Source: JBFMHP01 sp040752855
Lineage (GTDB): Bacteria; Pseudomonadota; Gammaproteobacteria; RBG-16-57-12
NCBI GenBank assembly: GCA_040752855.1
Contig: JBFMHP010000046.1
Location: forward strand, 46,836-110,835
Reading direction: 5' to 3'
Length of the DNA stretch: 64,000 nucleotides
Below, in pieces: positions 8,082-17,690 of this stretch; position 1 is the first letter of the stretch; each line of letters starts with the position of its first letter. The translations under genes and the position numbers were made by a program. A model generated the notes under the pieces. That model had not been told where the DNA came from. It worked only from the letters and a program-made list of their open reading frames with translations, and did no database searches.

Positions 8082-9485
8082 TCAGGCGCGCGCGTTGGCC
8101 CGCAGCCAGCCCTGCCCGCGCTCGATGGCCTGTTTGACCTGGCGCGGGGCGGTGCCGCCGAGATGGTCGCGGGCGGCGATCGAGCCCTCCAGCGTCAACA
8201 CGTTGAACACATCCTGTTCGATCACGCTGGAGAACTGCTGCAGCTCGGCCAGCGTCATCTCGGCCAGATCCCTGCCCTGCTCCACGCCGTAACGCACCGA
8301 CTTGCCGACGATCTCGTGGGCATCGCGAAACGGGACACCCTTGCGCACCAGATAATCCGCCAGGTCGGTGGCAGTGGAGAAACCGCGCAGCGCGGCCTCG
8401 CGCATCACCGCGCGATTGACGCGCAGCGCCGGGATCATGTCGGCGAACACCTTGAGGCAGCCGCGCAGGTTGTCGATGGCGTCGAACAGCGGCTCCTTGT
8501 CTTCCTGGTTGTCCTTGTTATAGGCCAGCGGCTGGCCCTTCATCAGGGTAAGCAGGGCGACCAGGTGGCCGTTGATGCGCCCGGTCTTGCCGCGCACCAG
8601 CTCGGGCACGTCCGGATTCTTCTTCTGCGGCATGATCGAGGAGCCGGTGCAGAAGCGATCGCCGATGTCGACGAAACGAAACTGCGCCGAGGCCCACAGG
8701 ATCAGCTCTTCGGAGAAGCGCGAGAGGTGCGTCATGATCAAGGCCGCGCAGGCGACGAATTCGATCGCGAAATCGCGGTCGGAGACCGCATCGAGCGAGT
8801 TCTCGCAGATCGCCTCAAAGCCCAGCTCGCGCGCGGTGAACGCGCGGTCGATCGGATAAGTGGTGCCGGCCAGTGCCGCCGCGCCGAGCGGCATGGAGTT
8901 GACGCGCTTGCGGCAGTCCTGCAGGCGCGCGAAGTCGCGCTTCAACATCTCGAAGTAGGCGAGCAGGTGATGGCCGAAGGTGACCGGCTGCGCGGTCTGC
9001 AAGTGGGTGAAGCCCGGCATGATGGTCTCGGCCTCTTGCGCGGCCAGGGTGAGCAAATTCTGCTGCAGGCGCAGCAGCTCGGCGCCGATCTGGTCGATCT
9101 CATCGCGCAGGTACAGGCGCACATCGGTGGCCACCTGATCATTGCGCGAACGGCCGGTGTGCAGCGTCTTGCCGACATCGCCGATCTTCTGGGTCAGACG
9201 CGCCTCGATGTTCATGTGCACGTCTTCCAGCGATACCGACCAGGCGAACTGCCCGGCCTCGATGTCGGCGAGGATCTCATCGAGCCCCTTGACGATCTTC
9301 TCGGCCTCGGCCGCGGTCAGCACGCCGACATGCGCCAGCATGCGCGCATGGGCCTTGGAGCCGGCGATGTCGTGCCGATAGAGGCGTTTGTCGAAACCCA
9401 CCGAGGCGGTGAAGGCCTCGACGAAGGCATCGGTGGGTTCATTGAAACGCCCGCCCCAGGGCTTGTCGATGGATTGGTTGCTCAC
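8082..9485 (-). CDS. argH: argininosuccinate lyase
   Basis: Cytoplasmic enzyme of arginine synthesis that splits argininosuccinate into arginine and fumarate. The 467 residues match the family length. The fumarase-superfamily signature GSSIMPQKKNPD is near residue 280. Other conserved blocks are WGGRFNEPTDAFVEAFTAS at the N-terminus and HTGRSRNDQVATDVRLYLR near 110. The divergent partner is algZ; argH-algZ-algR is the order known in pseudomonads. argG lies 38 kb away, so the pathway genes are scattered. Confidence 0.98.
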   Translation of the reverse strand: MSNQSIDKPWGGRFNEPTDAFVEAFTASVGFDKRLYRHDIAGSKAHARMLAHVGVLTAAEAEKIVKGLDEILADIEAGQFAWSVSLEDVHMNIEARLTQKIGDVGKTLHTGRSRNDQVATDVRLYLRDEIDQIGAELLRLQQNLLTLAAQEAETIMPGFTHLQTAQPVTFGHHLLAYFEMLKRDFARLQDCRKRVNSMPLGAAALAGTTYPIDRAFTARELGFEAICENSLDAVSDRDFAIEFVACAALIMTHLSRFSEELILWASAQFRFVDIGDRFCTGSSIMPQKKNPDVPELVRGKTGRINGHLVALLTLMKGQPLAYNKDNQEDKEPLFDAIDNLRGCLKVFADMIPALRVNRAVMREAALRGFSTATDLADYLVRKGVPFRDAHEIVGKSVRYGVEQGRDLAEMTLAELQQFSSVIEQDVFNVLTLEGSIAARDHLGGTAPRQVKQAIERGQGWLRANARA

Positions 9486-9570
9486 GGTGCTGACCCTGCT
9501 ATTTAAAAAAGCGCTAGTATAGGCGATAACCTATAAAAAATCCCAGGGCTCAGGAACCGCGACCACCCGC

Positions 9571-10632
9571 ATGCCAGACCAACAGCCACCGTCCACACCA
9601 GGGAGATTCTTCATCCCCGATCTGTGCACCCTTCCGATGGTGTTCTACCTCGTCATCATCGGCGAGCTGCTGGCGTTCATCCTCACCTTGAGCCCGGTCA
9701 ACCCGAGCGCCGACCGCTGGACCACGCTCAGCCTGCTGTCGTTTTTCATTCAATGGATCGGGTTGTCGAGCGCGGGCCTGCTGTGCCTGCTGCGCGGCCA
9801 GTTGAGCCATCTTTCCGACACGCGCGCCGGCATCCTGAGTTACCTGATCCTGCTGGTCAACACCCTGATCTTCGCCGAGCTGGCCTATCAAGGCATCCTC
9901 CAATTCCGGCTGCTCGAGGGCCCCGAGCAGCTCGACCACACGATGTTCCTGCTGCGCACGGTGGCGATCGGCGCGATCATCTATGCGGTAGCCCTGCGGT
10001 ATTTCTACATGCGCCATCAGTGGCGATTGCAGGTCGAGGCCGAGTCCAAGGCGCGCCTGGAGGCGCTGCAAGCCAAGATCCGGCCGCATTTCCTGTTCAA
10101 CACCATGAACACCATCGCCAGCCTGATCCGCGAAAATCCCACGCAGGCCGAAGAGGCCGTAGAGGATTTTTCCGACCTGCTGCGCATGAGCCTGCACGAG
10201 CAGGATCGGTTCATCAGCCTCGCCGAAGAGATCACCCTCTGCGAGCACTACCTCAATATCGAGAAGCTGCGCCTGGGCACGCGCTTGAACGTGACCTGGG
10301 AGGCCGGCACGCCTGACATCAGCATCCGGGTTCCGCCGCTGCTGTTACAACCGCTGCTGGAGAACGCCATTTATCACGGCATCGAACCCGCGCCCGAAGG
10401 CGGCGCGATCCATGTCAAAATCCAACAGCAACCGCACGCGCTGCACATCACCATCCGCAATCCGCTGCCCGACAAACAGATACTCAAGCGCGCCGGCAAC
10501 CGACTCGCCATCGACAACATCCGCCAGCGCCTCGACCTCGCCTATCAAGGCCGCGCGCGGCTCGAACTCACGCCAGAGAACGCTCACTATCGCGTCGACC
10601 TGCACCTGCCGATCGACGGGGGCGCCCCATGA
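9571..10632 (+). CDS. algZ: LytS/AlgZ-type sensor histidine kinase
   Basis: A 353-residue inner-membrane kinase. The N-terminal half has about four hydrophobic helices (about residues 25-150). The C-terminal half is the His_kinase domain of the LytS/YehU class, with the phospho-acceptor H173 in KIRPHFLFNTMNTIAS, followed by an ATPase region with LLLQPLLENAIYHGIE. The N-terminal FFIPDLC is typical of AlgZ/FimS, the partner of AlgR in twitching motility and alginate control. Its stop overlaps the algR start (ATGA), so translation is coupled. The ribosome binding site at the first ATG is weak; the start was kept because FFIPDLC precedes any later methionine. Confidence 0.9.
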   Translation: MPDQQPPSTPGRFFIPDLCTLPMVFYLVIIGELLAFILTLSPVNPSADRWTTLSLLSFFIQWIGLSSAGLLCLLRGQLSHLSDTRAGILSYLILLVNTLIFAELAYQGILQFRLLEGPEQLDHTMFLLRTVAIGAIIYAVALRYFYMRHQWRLQVEAESKARLEALQAKIRPHFLFNTMNTIASLIRENPTQAEEAVEDFSDLLRMSLHEQDRFISLAEEITLCEHYLNIEKLRLGTRLNVTWEAGTPDISIRVPPLLLQPLLENAIYHGIEPAPEGGAIHVKIQQQPHALHITIRNPLPDKQILKRAGNRLAIDNIRQRLDLAYQGRARLELTPENAHYRVDLHLPIDGGAP

Positions 10633-11363
10633 AGATTCTGATCGTCGACGACGAAGCCCTTGCGCGCAGCCGCCTGCGCCGCATGCTGGAAGAACTGGGC
10701 AACGTCGAGGTGATCGGCGAGGCCGACAACGGCGTCGATGCGCTGACGCTGATCTGCCAGCAGCACCCGGACATCGCCTTGCTCGACATCCGCATGCCCG
10801 CCATGGGCGGCCTGGAACTGGCGCGCCACCTCACCGCCCTCGATCACCCGCCGGCCGTCATCTTCACCACCGCCTTCGACAATCACGCGCTGGCGGCCTT
10901 CGAGACCCAGGCCATCGGCTACCTGCTCAAACCCGTGCGCAAGGAACTGCTGAAAAGCGCCCTCGACGCCGCCAGACGTCTCAACCGCGCCCAGCTCTCC
11001 GGCCTGGAAAAAACCCACGAGACCGGCACCGCGCGCAGCCATATCAGCGCCTGTATCGGCGCCCACATCGAACTGATCGCCGTGGCCGACATCTACTACT
11101 TTCAGGCCGAACAGAAGTACACCAGCGTGCACCACAAAGGCGGCGAGACCGTGATCGAGGAGCCCTTGAAGGATCTGGAAGAGGAATTCGGCGAGCGTTT
11201 CCTGCGCATCCACCGCAACGCCCTGGTCGCCAAGCACTACATCAGCGGCATGCACAAAGACGAGAATGGACAATACACGCTCACGCTCAACGGCTGCGAC
11301 CAGCAACTCGAGGTGAGCCGGCGCATGGCCTCAAGTGTGAAGGAAGCGATCAAGAAAGGTTAG
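10629..11363 (+). CDS. algR: LytTR-family response regulator AlgR
   Basis: A 244-residue regulator with an N-terminal receiver domain (MKILIVDDEALARSRLRR; phospho-acceptor D53 in LLDIRMP; the conserved lysine in LLKPVRK) and a C-terminal LytTR DNA-binding domain from about residue 140 (ADIYYFQAEQKYTSVHHKGG). It overlaps algZ by four bases. In Pseudomonas the orthologue controls type IV pili, alginate and c-di-GMP-linked traits; its targets here are unknown. In pseudomonads hemC usually follows; here trkH follows on the other strand. Confidence 0.93.
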   Translation: MKILIVDDEALARSRLRRMLEELGNVEVIGEADNGVDALTLICQQHPDIALLDIRMPAMGGLELARHLTALDHPPAVIFTTAFDNHALAAFETQAIGYLLKPVRKELLKSALDAARRLNRAQLSGLEKTHETGTARSHISACIGAHIELIAVADIYYFQAEQKYTSVHHKGGETVIEEPLKDLEEEFGERFLRIHRNALVAKHYISGMHKDENGQYTLTLNGCDQQLEVSRRMASSVKEAIKKG

Positions 11364-11458
11364 TGCAGGTTGGGGTGACGCAGGACGCCCAACATATCTG
11401 CATGGTATGAAAATGCTGGACTTCATACCCTCAGAACCGCGCCCATACCCCGGCGCAA

Positions 11459-12910
11459 TCACCGCCGCCAGAACGCCGGGGTCAACAGCACCAGCAACGG
11501 GAACAGTTCGAGACGGCCGATCAGCATGGCGAAACTCAGCGCCCATTTGGCCACAGGCGTGACGTCAGCGAAATGCATGGTCACCGTGCCCAGAGCGGGA
11601 CCGGCGTTGTTCATGCAGGTGGCCACCGCCGACCAGGCGCTGACTTGATCCATGCCGGTGGCCAGCAGCACCATCATGAGTATCAGAAAGCTGCCCACGT
11701 ACAGCGAGAAGAAGCCCCACACCGCCTGCGACACCCGCGGCGGTATCACCCGCTTGTTCACCATGACCGGGATCTGGGCATTGGGATGGACCAGGAGCTT
11801 GATCTCGCGCAAGCCCTGCTTGACCAGCAACACGAAACGGATGACCTTGAGCCCGCCGCCCGTGGAACCGGCGCAGCCGCCGACGAAGCTGACCATCAAC
11901 ACCAGCACCGGCAGAAAGGCCGGCCAATGAGCAAAGCCCTCGGTGAGGAATCCCGTGGTCGTGGCCACGGAGACGACTTGAAAGGTCGCGTTGCGCAGCG
12001 CGGTCAGCGGCTCACCGTAGGTGCCGATGATATAGAGGTAAACAGCGCAGATCAGCGAGACACTTCCTATGACTACTAGAAAGGTGTACAGCTCGCTGTC
12101 TTGATACGGGCGCAGGCTGAGGCTGCGCCACGCCAGGAAATGCAGGGCGAAGTTGAAGCCGCAGAGCACCATGAAAAATATCGCGATGCACTCCAGCACC
12201 GGGCTGTCGAAGTACGCGAAGCTGGCGTCGTGCCCGGAGAACCCCCCCAGCGAGACCGTCGTATAACTGTGGGTAAGGGCATCGAAGGCGCTCATCCCCG
12301 CCATGAAATAAGCGATGGCGCAGGCAACGGTGATCCCCAAATAGACATACCACAAGCTCTTCGCCGTCTCGGTGATGCGAGGCGTGAGCTTATCGTCCTT
12401 CATCGGCCCCGGCGTTTCGGCGCGAAACAGCTGCATGCCGCCCACGCCCAACATCGGCAGCACCGCCACCGCCAGCACGATGATACCCATGCCACCCAGC
12501 CATTGCAGTTGCGCGCGGTGATAAATGATGGAGCGCGGCAGGGTGTCCAGGCCCGAGGCGATGATGGTCGCACCGGTCGTAGTAAACCCCGACACCGATT
12601 CGAACACCGCATCGGTAAAACTCAGATGCGGACGCTCAGCCAGCATAAACGGCAGCGCGCCGTACAAACTCAGCACCGTCCAAAACGCAGCCACGATCAC
12701 AAACCCATCGCGCAGCCGTAATTCACGCCGCACCTTGCGCACCGGCAGCCAGAACAGCAGCCCTGTGCCAAGGGTGATGAGAAAGGACATGATAAAGGTC
12801 TGCGCGGTACCGTCGGCATACAGCCACGACACCATGAGCGGCGGCAGCATGCTCAGACTGAACACCGCGATCAGCAAACCGAGGATGTGTTGAATAGCGA
12901 CGAATTGCAT
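11459..12910 (-). CDS. trkH: Trk/Ktr-type potassium uptake membrane subunit TrkH
   Basis: A 483-residue integral membrane protein of the superfamily of K+ transporters, with repeated membrane-pore-membrane units. Selectivity-filter-like segments are seen at SGFTTTGATI, VSLGGFSGHD, ATTTGFLTEG and a fourth near ATCMNNAGPALG. It forms the pore that works with the cytoplasmic TrkA subunit, which is not in the window. The closing segment LSFAMLIGRLELFPLLVLLTPAFWRR is the normal family C-terminus. The gene is preceded by a dispersed palindromic element that separates it from rep. Confidence 0.95.
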   Translation of the reverse strand: MQFVAIQHILGLLIAVFSLSMLPPLMVSWLYADGTAQTFIMSFLITLGTGLLFWLPVRKVRRELRLRDGFVIVAAFWTVLSLYGALPFMLAERPHLSFTDAVFESVSGFTTTGATIIASGLDTLPRSIIYHRAQLQWLGGMGIIVLAVAVLPMLGVGGMQLFRAETPGPMKDDKLTPRITETAKSLWYVYLGITVACAIAYFMAGMSAFDALTHSYTTVSLGGFSGHDASFAYFDSPVLECIAIFFMVLCGFNFALHFLAWRSLSLRPYQDSELYTFLVVIGSVSLICAVYLYIIGTYGEPLTALRNATFQVVSVATTTGFLTEGFAHWPAFLPVLVLMVSFVGGCAGSTGGGLKVIRFVLLVKQGLREIKLLVHPNAQIPVMVNKRVIPPRVSQAVWGFFSLYVGSFLILMMVLLATGMDQVSAWSAVATCMNNAGPALGTVTMHFADVTPVAKWALSFAMLIGRLELFPLLVLLTPAFWRR

Positions 12911-12948
12911 GGGCTCAGGAGCTTATACGTGTTTTTTTCTGAAGTACA

Positions 12949-13034
12949 GTAGGATGGGTGCAGCGCAGCGAAACCCATCATCCCCCAACCGCCGACCCGT
13001 CATGTTGGGTTGCACTTCGTTCCACCCAACCTAC
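12949..13034. repeat. 86-bp dispersed element with inverted ends between trkH and rep
   Basis: The segment begins GTAGGATGGGTGCAGCGCAG and ends in the inverted related sequence CGTTCCACCCAACCTAC, with internal GCGAAACCCATC and GTTGGGTTGCACTTCG arms. It has no coding capacity. A related unit lies at 31932-32037. Elements of this type, with the GTGAAGCGCAGCGAAACCC core, are scattered between genes in many proteobacteria. Mobility is not shown. Confidence 0.7.
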
Positions 13035-13045
13035 AAAAAAATCAT

Positions 13046-15061
13046 TTACGTCCCTGACTTCAACATATCCTTGAGATTTGCCAGATGGGCCTTGCCCCGC
13101 TGCTGACGTTGTTCGGGGCATTGTTCTTCGCCGCGACCTTCCCAGCTCAGATCATCCTGCGGCAGCTCCTGCAGGAAGCGGCTGGGTTCGCACTCGCTGA
13201 CCTCGCCGTATTTCTTGCGCCGCACGGCGTAACTCAAGGTGAGCGTCTGCTGCGCGCGGGTGATGCCGACGTAGGCGAGGCGGCGTTCTTCTTCGATGAA
13301 GTCCTCGTCGATGCTGTTGCGGTGCGGCAGGATCTCCTCTTCCACCCCGACCAGGAACACGTGCGGAAACTCCAAGCCCTTGGCCGCGTGCAGGGTCATC
13401 AAACAAACCGCATCGCCCGCCTCTTCCTCGTTCTGGCGGTCGAGGATGTCGATCAGGGCCAGATTGGCGATGACATCGGCGAGCGATTTCTCCTCCGAGT
13501 CCTCCATCATGCGCTGAACCCAGTCGAGCAGGTCCTGCACATTCTGCATGCGCCGCTCGGCCTGGCCGGCGTCGTTGCTGGTCTCGAGCAACCAGTCGGC
13601 GTAATTGATCTCGGCGACCAGACCTTTGACGACGGCCATGGCATCGCCGCGCCGGATGTTGTCGGCGTGCAGATTGATCCAATGGCCGAACTGGCGCAGC
13701 CGCTCCACGCGATGGGCCGCCAGATGCTGCTCGAGCCCCAGTTCGAAGATCGCCTCGAACATGCTGATCCCGCGCGCGGTGGCGTAGGCGCCGAGCTGCT
13801 CCAGGGTACTCGGGCCGATCTCGCGGCGCGGCACGTTGATGATGCGCAGCAGGGCGTTGTCGTCATCCTGATTTACCAGCAGGCGCAGGTAGGCCATGAT
13901 GTCCTTCACTTCGGTCTTGGCGAAAAACGAGGTGCCGCCGCTCAGGTAATACGGGATGCGGTGTTCGCGCAGCACGCGCTCGAACAGGCGCGATTGATGA
14001 TTGCTGCGGTAGAGGATGGCGTAATCGCGGTTTTCGGTGCGATGCGTAAACTTGTGATGCAACAGCTCGGAGACCACCCGCTCGGCCTCGTGTTCTTCGT
14101 TGCGACAATGCAGCACGCGGATCGGATCGCCGTAACCCTTGTCACTCCACAGGGTCTTTTCGAATACGTGCGGATTATTGCCGATGACCTGATTGGCCGC
14201 CTTGAGGATGCGCCCCATGGAGCGGTAGTTCTGCTCCAGCTTGATCACCTTGAGGCCGGGGAAATCCTGTTGCAGCAGGGCCATGTTCTCCGGCTGCGCG
14301 CCGCGCCAGGCGTAGATCGACTGGTCGTCATCGCCGACCACGGTCATCTTGCCGCGCATGCCCACCAGCTGACGCACCAGTTGATACTGGCTGGTGTTGG
14401 TATCCTGATATTCATCGACCAGCAGATAGCGGATCTTGTTCTGCCACTGTTCCAGGATCTCCGGGTGTTCGGCGAACAGCTTGCCCGGCAGATAGATCAG
14501 GTCATCGAAATCCACGGCGTTATAGGCGCGCAGGTGGCGATTGTATTGTTCATACAGGGCGCTGGCGGCGACCAGATGCGCATCGCCATTGGCCTCCTGC
14601 TGGGCCTGTTCAGGATTGGTCATGGCGTTCTTCCAGCGCGAGATCTGCCATTGGATCTTCTGGATCATCTCCCCGTCGCCGCTAAAGGACTTGTGCATCA
14701 GGTCCTTGAGCAGCGCGGCGCTGTCGGAAGCATCGAAGATGGTGAAGCCGGGTTTGTAATTGAGCGCCTTGTGCTCGCGCTTGATGATGTTCAGCCCCAG
14801 GGTGTGGAAGGTCGAGACCTTGAGCCCGCGCGACTCCTTCCCCTCCAACAACCCGGAGACGCGCTCCTTCATCTCGCGCGCCGCCTTGTTGGTGAAGGTC
14901 ACCGCCGCAATATGCGTCGGGCTCAGGCCGCATTCCTGGATCAGATAGGCGATCTTCTGGGTGATCACGCGCGTCTTGCCGCTGCCGGCGCCGGCCAGCA
15001 CCAAGAGGGGGCCGTCGATATAACGGACCGCTTCGAGTTGACGGGGATTCAATCCAGACAT
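13046..15061 (-). CDS. rep: ATP-dependent DNA helicase Rep (UvrD/Rep family)
   Basis: A 3'-5' superfamily 1A helicase that helps replication forks pass protein blocks. The chosen start at 15061 gives 671 residues, close to E. coli Rep (673). It begins MSGLNPRQLEAVRYIDGP, and GAAGG lies 7 bases upstream. The longer open frame starting at 15139 adds 26 residues unlike the family. Walker A is LAGAGSGKTRVITQK (about 22-36). Walker B and motif II are LLVDEYQDTN, motif III is VVGDDDQSIYAWRGAQ, and motif VI is VGITRAQQTLTLSYA. The C-terminus is slightly basic and variable, as usual for Rep. Confidence 0.96.
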   Translation of the reverse strand: MSGLNPRQLEAVRYIDGPLLVLAGAGSGKTRVITQKIAYLIQECGLSPTHIAAVTFTNKAAREMKERVSGLLEGKESRGLKVSTFHTLGLNIIKREHKALNYKPGFTIFDASDSAALLKDLMHKSFSGDGEMIQKIQWQISRWKNAMTNPEQAQQEANGDAHLVAASALYEQYNRHLRAYNAVDFDDLIYLPGKLFAEHPEILEQWQNKIRYLLVDEYQDTNTSQYQLVRQLVGMRGKMTVVGDDDQSIYAWRGAQPENMALLQQDFPGLKVIKLEQNYRSMGRILKAANQVIGNNPHVFEKTLWSDKGYGDPIRVLHCRNEEHEAERVVSELLHHKFTHRTENRDYAILYRSNHQSRLFERVLREHRIPYYLSGGTSFFAKTEVKDIMAYLRLLVNQDDDNALLRIINVPRREIGPSTLEQLGAYATARGISMFEAIFELGLEQHLAAHRVERLRQFGHWINLHADNIRRGDAMAVVKGLVAEINYADWLLETSNDAGQAERRMQNVQDLLDWVQRMMEDSEEKSLADVIANLALIDILDRQNEEEAGDAVCLMTLHAAKGLEFPHVFLVGVEEEILPHRNSIDEDFIEEERRLAYVGITRAQQTLTLSYAVRRKKYGEVSECEPSRFLQELPQDDLSWEGRGEEQCPEQRQQRGKAHLANLKDMLKSGT

Positions 15062-15192
15062 GCCAGGCCTTCTCACTTCAAGGCCGGTCATTATAACTTG
15101 GCCGCCCGGCGTGAGCACCGCCAATTTTACGCCCGCCACCGGGTCGAGACTCCCCGGGCAGACCCAAAACAGGCGATTGATTATGAAAGAAT

Positions 15193-15567
15193 TTATTCGT
15201 TATTCAGCGCCAGGATGAAATCGACCATCTGCTCAATCTCGTTATCCTGCACCTTGCCGTCGCTGCCGGGCATGGGCAGTTCGCCCCAGGCATCGCTGCT
15301 GCCGTATTTCACGCTGTCGATCAATTTGGCCTTCGCGTGCCTGTCATCATGATAGCGGACGGCCACGTCGGTCCAAGCCGGCCCGGCGGCGCTGGAATCG
15401 ATACCATGACACTCGAAACAACCGCTGGTCTTGGCCAGGCTCAGGACCATGGCCTTCTTAACCAGGGGATCTTCCTCGGGCGCGGCCATGTTCGACGAGG
15501 TGTTCGAGCAGGCGCTCAGGGTGACTGCGAAGGGCAAGGCGGTGACCAACAGGGTTCGGGTATCCAT
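15193..15567 (-). CDS. monoheme class I c-type cytochrome, predicted lipoprotein
   Basis: A 124-residue small cytochrome. The start at 15567 is chosen because AAGGAG stands 6 bases before it and because it begins a lipoprotein signal peptide (MDTRTLLVTALPFAVTLSAC, lipobox LSAC with Cys20). The heme site is CFECH in KTSGCFECHGIDSSAAGP, and the likely distal methionine is in GELPMPGSDG, as in cytochrome c551/c552 types. Conserved C-terminal helix: NEIEQMVDFILAL. It probably carries electrons while anchored to a periplasm-facing membrane. A longer frame starting at 15783 overlaps the next gene and lacks a ribosome binding site. Confidence 0.92.
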   Translation of the reverse strand: MDTRTLLVTALPFAVTLSACSNTSSNMAAPEEDPLVKKAMVLSLAKTSGCFECHGIDSSAAGPAWTDVAVRYHDDRHAKAKLIDSVKYGSSDAWGELPMPGSDGKVQDNEIEQMVDFILALNNE

Positions 15568-15737
15568 ATCGTGCTCCTTAATTGAGTAATCTTTTAATCG
15601 GGCACTGCTGATACAACCTACTGGATAAGTATAGATTAGGAACTCCGGCACAAGTTCCTGCGCCATAAATAGCAAAAAAAATGGCGCATTACCCTGTTCG
15701 GGCACGCGCCATTCCTCAGAACGATCCGCGGAATCGA

Positions 15738-16529
15738 TTACTTGGCGAAGGCCTCCGCGAACAGCTTTTTCATCCCATCCCACGATTGCTTGTCGGCCGC
15801 TTCGTTGTACTCCAGCGGGAGGTTGAACTTTTTGCCGTACTCCGTCGCCTCGGGATTGGTGAATGAATGCTTGGCGCCGGCCAGTGAGACGAACTGATAG
15901 TCCACCTTGGCATTATTCATTTCCTTCTTGAAGGCCTCGATCGACTCCGCGGATACAAACGGATCATCGGCGCCGTTCATCACCAGCACCTTCGCCTTGA
16001 CCTTGCCCGGTTCAGCGGGAAGCGAGGTGCCCAGGCTGCCGTGAAAGCTTGCCACCGCATCCAAGTCGACGCCGGCGCGCGCCATCTGCAACACCACCGC
16101 GCCGCCAAAGCAGTAACCGATGGCCGCGATCTTGTTTTTGTCCACCGTCTTCTGGCCTTGCAGCAGCTGCATCGCCGCCATGAAGCGGCTCATGCCCAGA
16201 TCGAGATTCTTCGCGATCTCCGAGGAAAACTTCCCGGCGTCCTCCGGGTGTGCCGCCTGCTTGCCGTTACCGTACATATCCACGGCCAGCGCTGTATAGC
16301 CGAGCTCCGCGAGCATGCGCGCCCGCTTGCGGGCATATTCATTGTGGCCCCACCACTCGTGCACCACCAGCACCCCGGGGCGCTTGCCCTTCTTGGCATC
16401 GTCATAGGCGAGATAGCCCTTCATCACGGTATCACCGGCCTTGTATTCCACCTCTTCGCCTTTGACGGCGGCCTGCGCCAGCGGCAGATAAATCAACAAA
16501 GCCAGCGCCGAAATCCATACTCTCTTCAT
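15738..16529 (-). CDS. dienelactone hydrolase family protein, exported
   Basis: A 263-residue alpha/beta hydrolase with a signal peptide (MKRVWISALALLIYLPLAQA-A). The nucleophile elbow is AIGYCFGGAVV, with cysteine in place of serine as in true dienelactone hydrolases. The acid is in NGADDPFV and the histidine in AKHSFTNPEA. VLVVHEWWGHNEYARKRARMLAELGY is a conserved block (residues about 49-74). Family members of this exported type have uncertain substrates, so no pathway is proposed. It sits upstream of the cytochrome on the same strand with a gap of 170 bases, and diverges from the methyltransferase gene. Confidence 0.9.
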   Translation of the reverse strand: MKRVWISALALLIYLPLAQAAVKGEEVEYKAGDTVMKGYLAYDDAKKGKRPGVLVVHEWWGHNEYARKRARMLAELGYTALAVDMYGNGKQAAHPEDAGKFSSEIAKNLDLGMSRFMAAMQLLQGQKTVDKNKIAAIGYCFGGAVVLQMARAGVDLDAVASFHGSLGTSLPAEPGKVKAKVLVMNGADDPFVSAESIEAFKKEMNNAKVDYQFVSLAGAKHSFTNPEATEYGKKFNLPLEYNEAADKQSWDGMKKLFAEAFAK

Positions 16530-16640
16530 ACCCTCTCCTCATGTGTTTGGTGTTCTGCAATTTTGAGGTACTAGTTATACTGCATAATCCGCAGACTCGC
16601 CATGTGCGTATCAACCACCAATCAGACACAAGGCCTCGGC

Positions 16641-17687
16641 ATGAAAGACTCCGTGAAAGATTACTACGGCAAAGTGTTACAGGGATCGAGCGATCTCAAA
16701 ACCAATGCCTGCTGCACCGCAACCGCGCTGCCTGACTACATCAAGCGCGCCCTCGCCACGATCCACGACGAGGTGATGCTGCGTTACTACGGCTGCGGCC
16801 TGGTCGCGCCGCAACAGCTCGCGGGCATGCGCATCCTGGATCTCGGATCGGGTTCGGGGCGCGATTGCTATCTGCTCGCGCAACTGGTCGGTGAAAACGG
16901 TTACGTGCTCGGCGTCGACATGACCGATGAACAACTGGCGGTGGCCAATAAACACATCGCCTATCACATGGCCGCGTTCGGCTATCGCGCGCCCAACGTC
17001 GAATTCCGCAAGGGTTACATCGAAGCACTGGATGAGCTCGGCCTGCCCGACAATCACTTCGACATCATCATCTCCAACTGCGTCATCAATCTGTCGCCGG
17101 ATAAAGCTGCCGTGCTGCGCGAGGCCCACCGCCTGCTCAAGCCCGGCGGTGAGATGTACTTCTCCGATGTCTACGCCGACCGGCGCGTACCGCAGACACT
17201 GGTCAACGATCCGGTGTTGTATGGTGAATGTCTGAGCGGCGCGCTGTATTGGAACGATTTTCACCATCTCGCCAAACAGGCCGGCTTTGCCGATCCGCGC
17301 CTGGTCGAGGATCACCCGATCACCATCGAGCACAGCGAGGTGCAGGAGAAGATCGGCCACATCCGCTTTTATTCGGCCACCTATCGCCTGTTTAAGATCG
17401 CCGACCTCGAACCGGCCTGCGAGGACTACGGCCAGGCCGTGCGCTACAAGGGCACGATCGCCCACCACCCGCGCGCCTTCGTGCTGGACAAGCATCACAT
17501 CATCGACACCGGCCGCATCTTCCCGGTATGCGGCAACACCTATCGCATGTTGCACGAATCACGCTTCAAGGAGCACTTCGACTTCTTCGGCGATTGGAGC
17601 ACACACTACGGCATCTTCGCCGGGTGCGGGACGAGCGTGCCTTATGATGATGTGGTGATTGAATCCGACAGTGGCGGTTGTTGTTAG
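16641..17687 (+). CDS. arsM: ArsM-like arsenite S-adenosylmethionine methyltransferase
   Basis: A 348-residue class I methyltransferase. The start at 16641 (MKDSVKDYYGKVLQ) is preferred over the ATG at 16602 because the family begins here and AAGG lies 8 bases before it. The SAM-binding motif is ILDLGSGSGRDC. Cysteines expected for trivalent arsenic binding are present: the CC pair (C24, C25 in KTNACCTATALP), the Cys in SNCVINLSPDK and the Cys in YGECLSGALY. A C-terminal region of about 100 residues ends in GGCC. The product would methylate As(III) in the cytoplasm. No arsR, arsC or arsB is adjacent, which is unusual. A related but different methyltransferase activity cannot be excluded. Confidence 0.8.
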   Translation: MKDSVKDYYGKVLQGSSDLKTNACCTATALPDYIKRALATIHDEVMLRYYGCGLVAPQQLAGMRILDLGSGSGRDCYLLAQLVGENGYVLGVDMTDEQLAVANKHIAYHMAAFGYRAPNVEFRKGYIEALDELGLPDNHFDIIISNCVINLSPDKAAVLREAHRLLKPGGEMYFSDVYADRRVPQTLVNDPVLYGECLSGALYWNDFHHLAKQAGFADPRLVEDHPITIEHSEVQEKIGHIRFYSATYRLFKIADLEPACEDYGQAVRYKGTIAHHPRAFVLDKHHIIDTGRIFPVCGNTYRMLHESRFKEHFDFFGDWSTHYGIFAGCGTSVPYDDVVIESDSGGCC

Positions 17688-17690
17688 ACG

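Noticed and set aside
13085..15352. Plus-strand open frame of 755 codons
   Set aside because: Antisense to the rep helicase, which has all helicase motifs.
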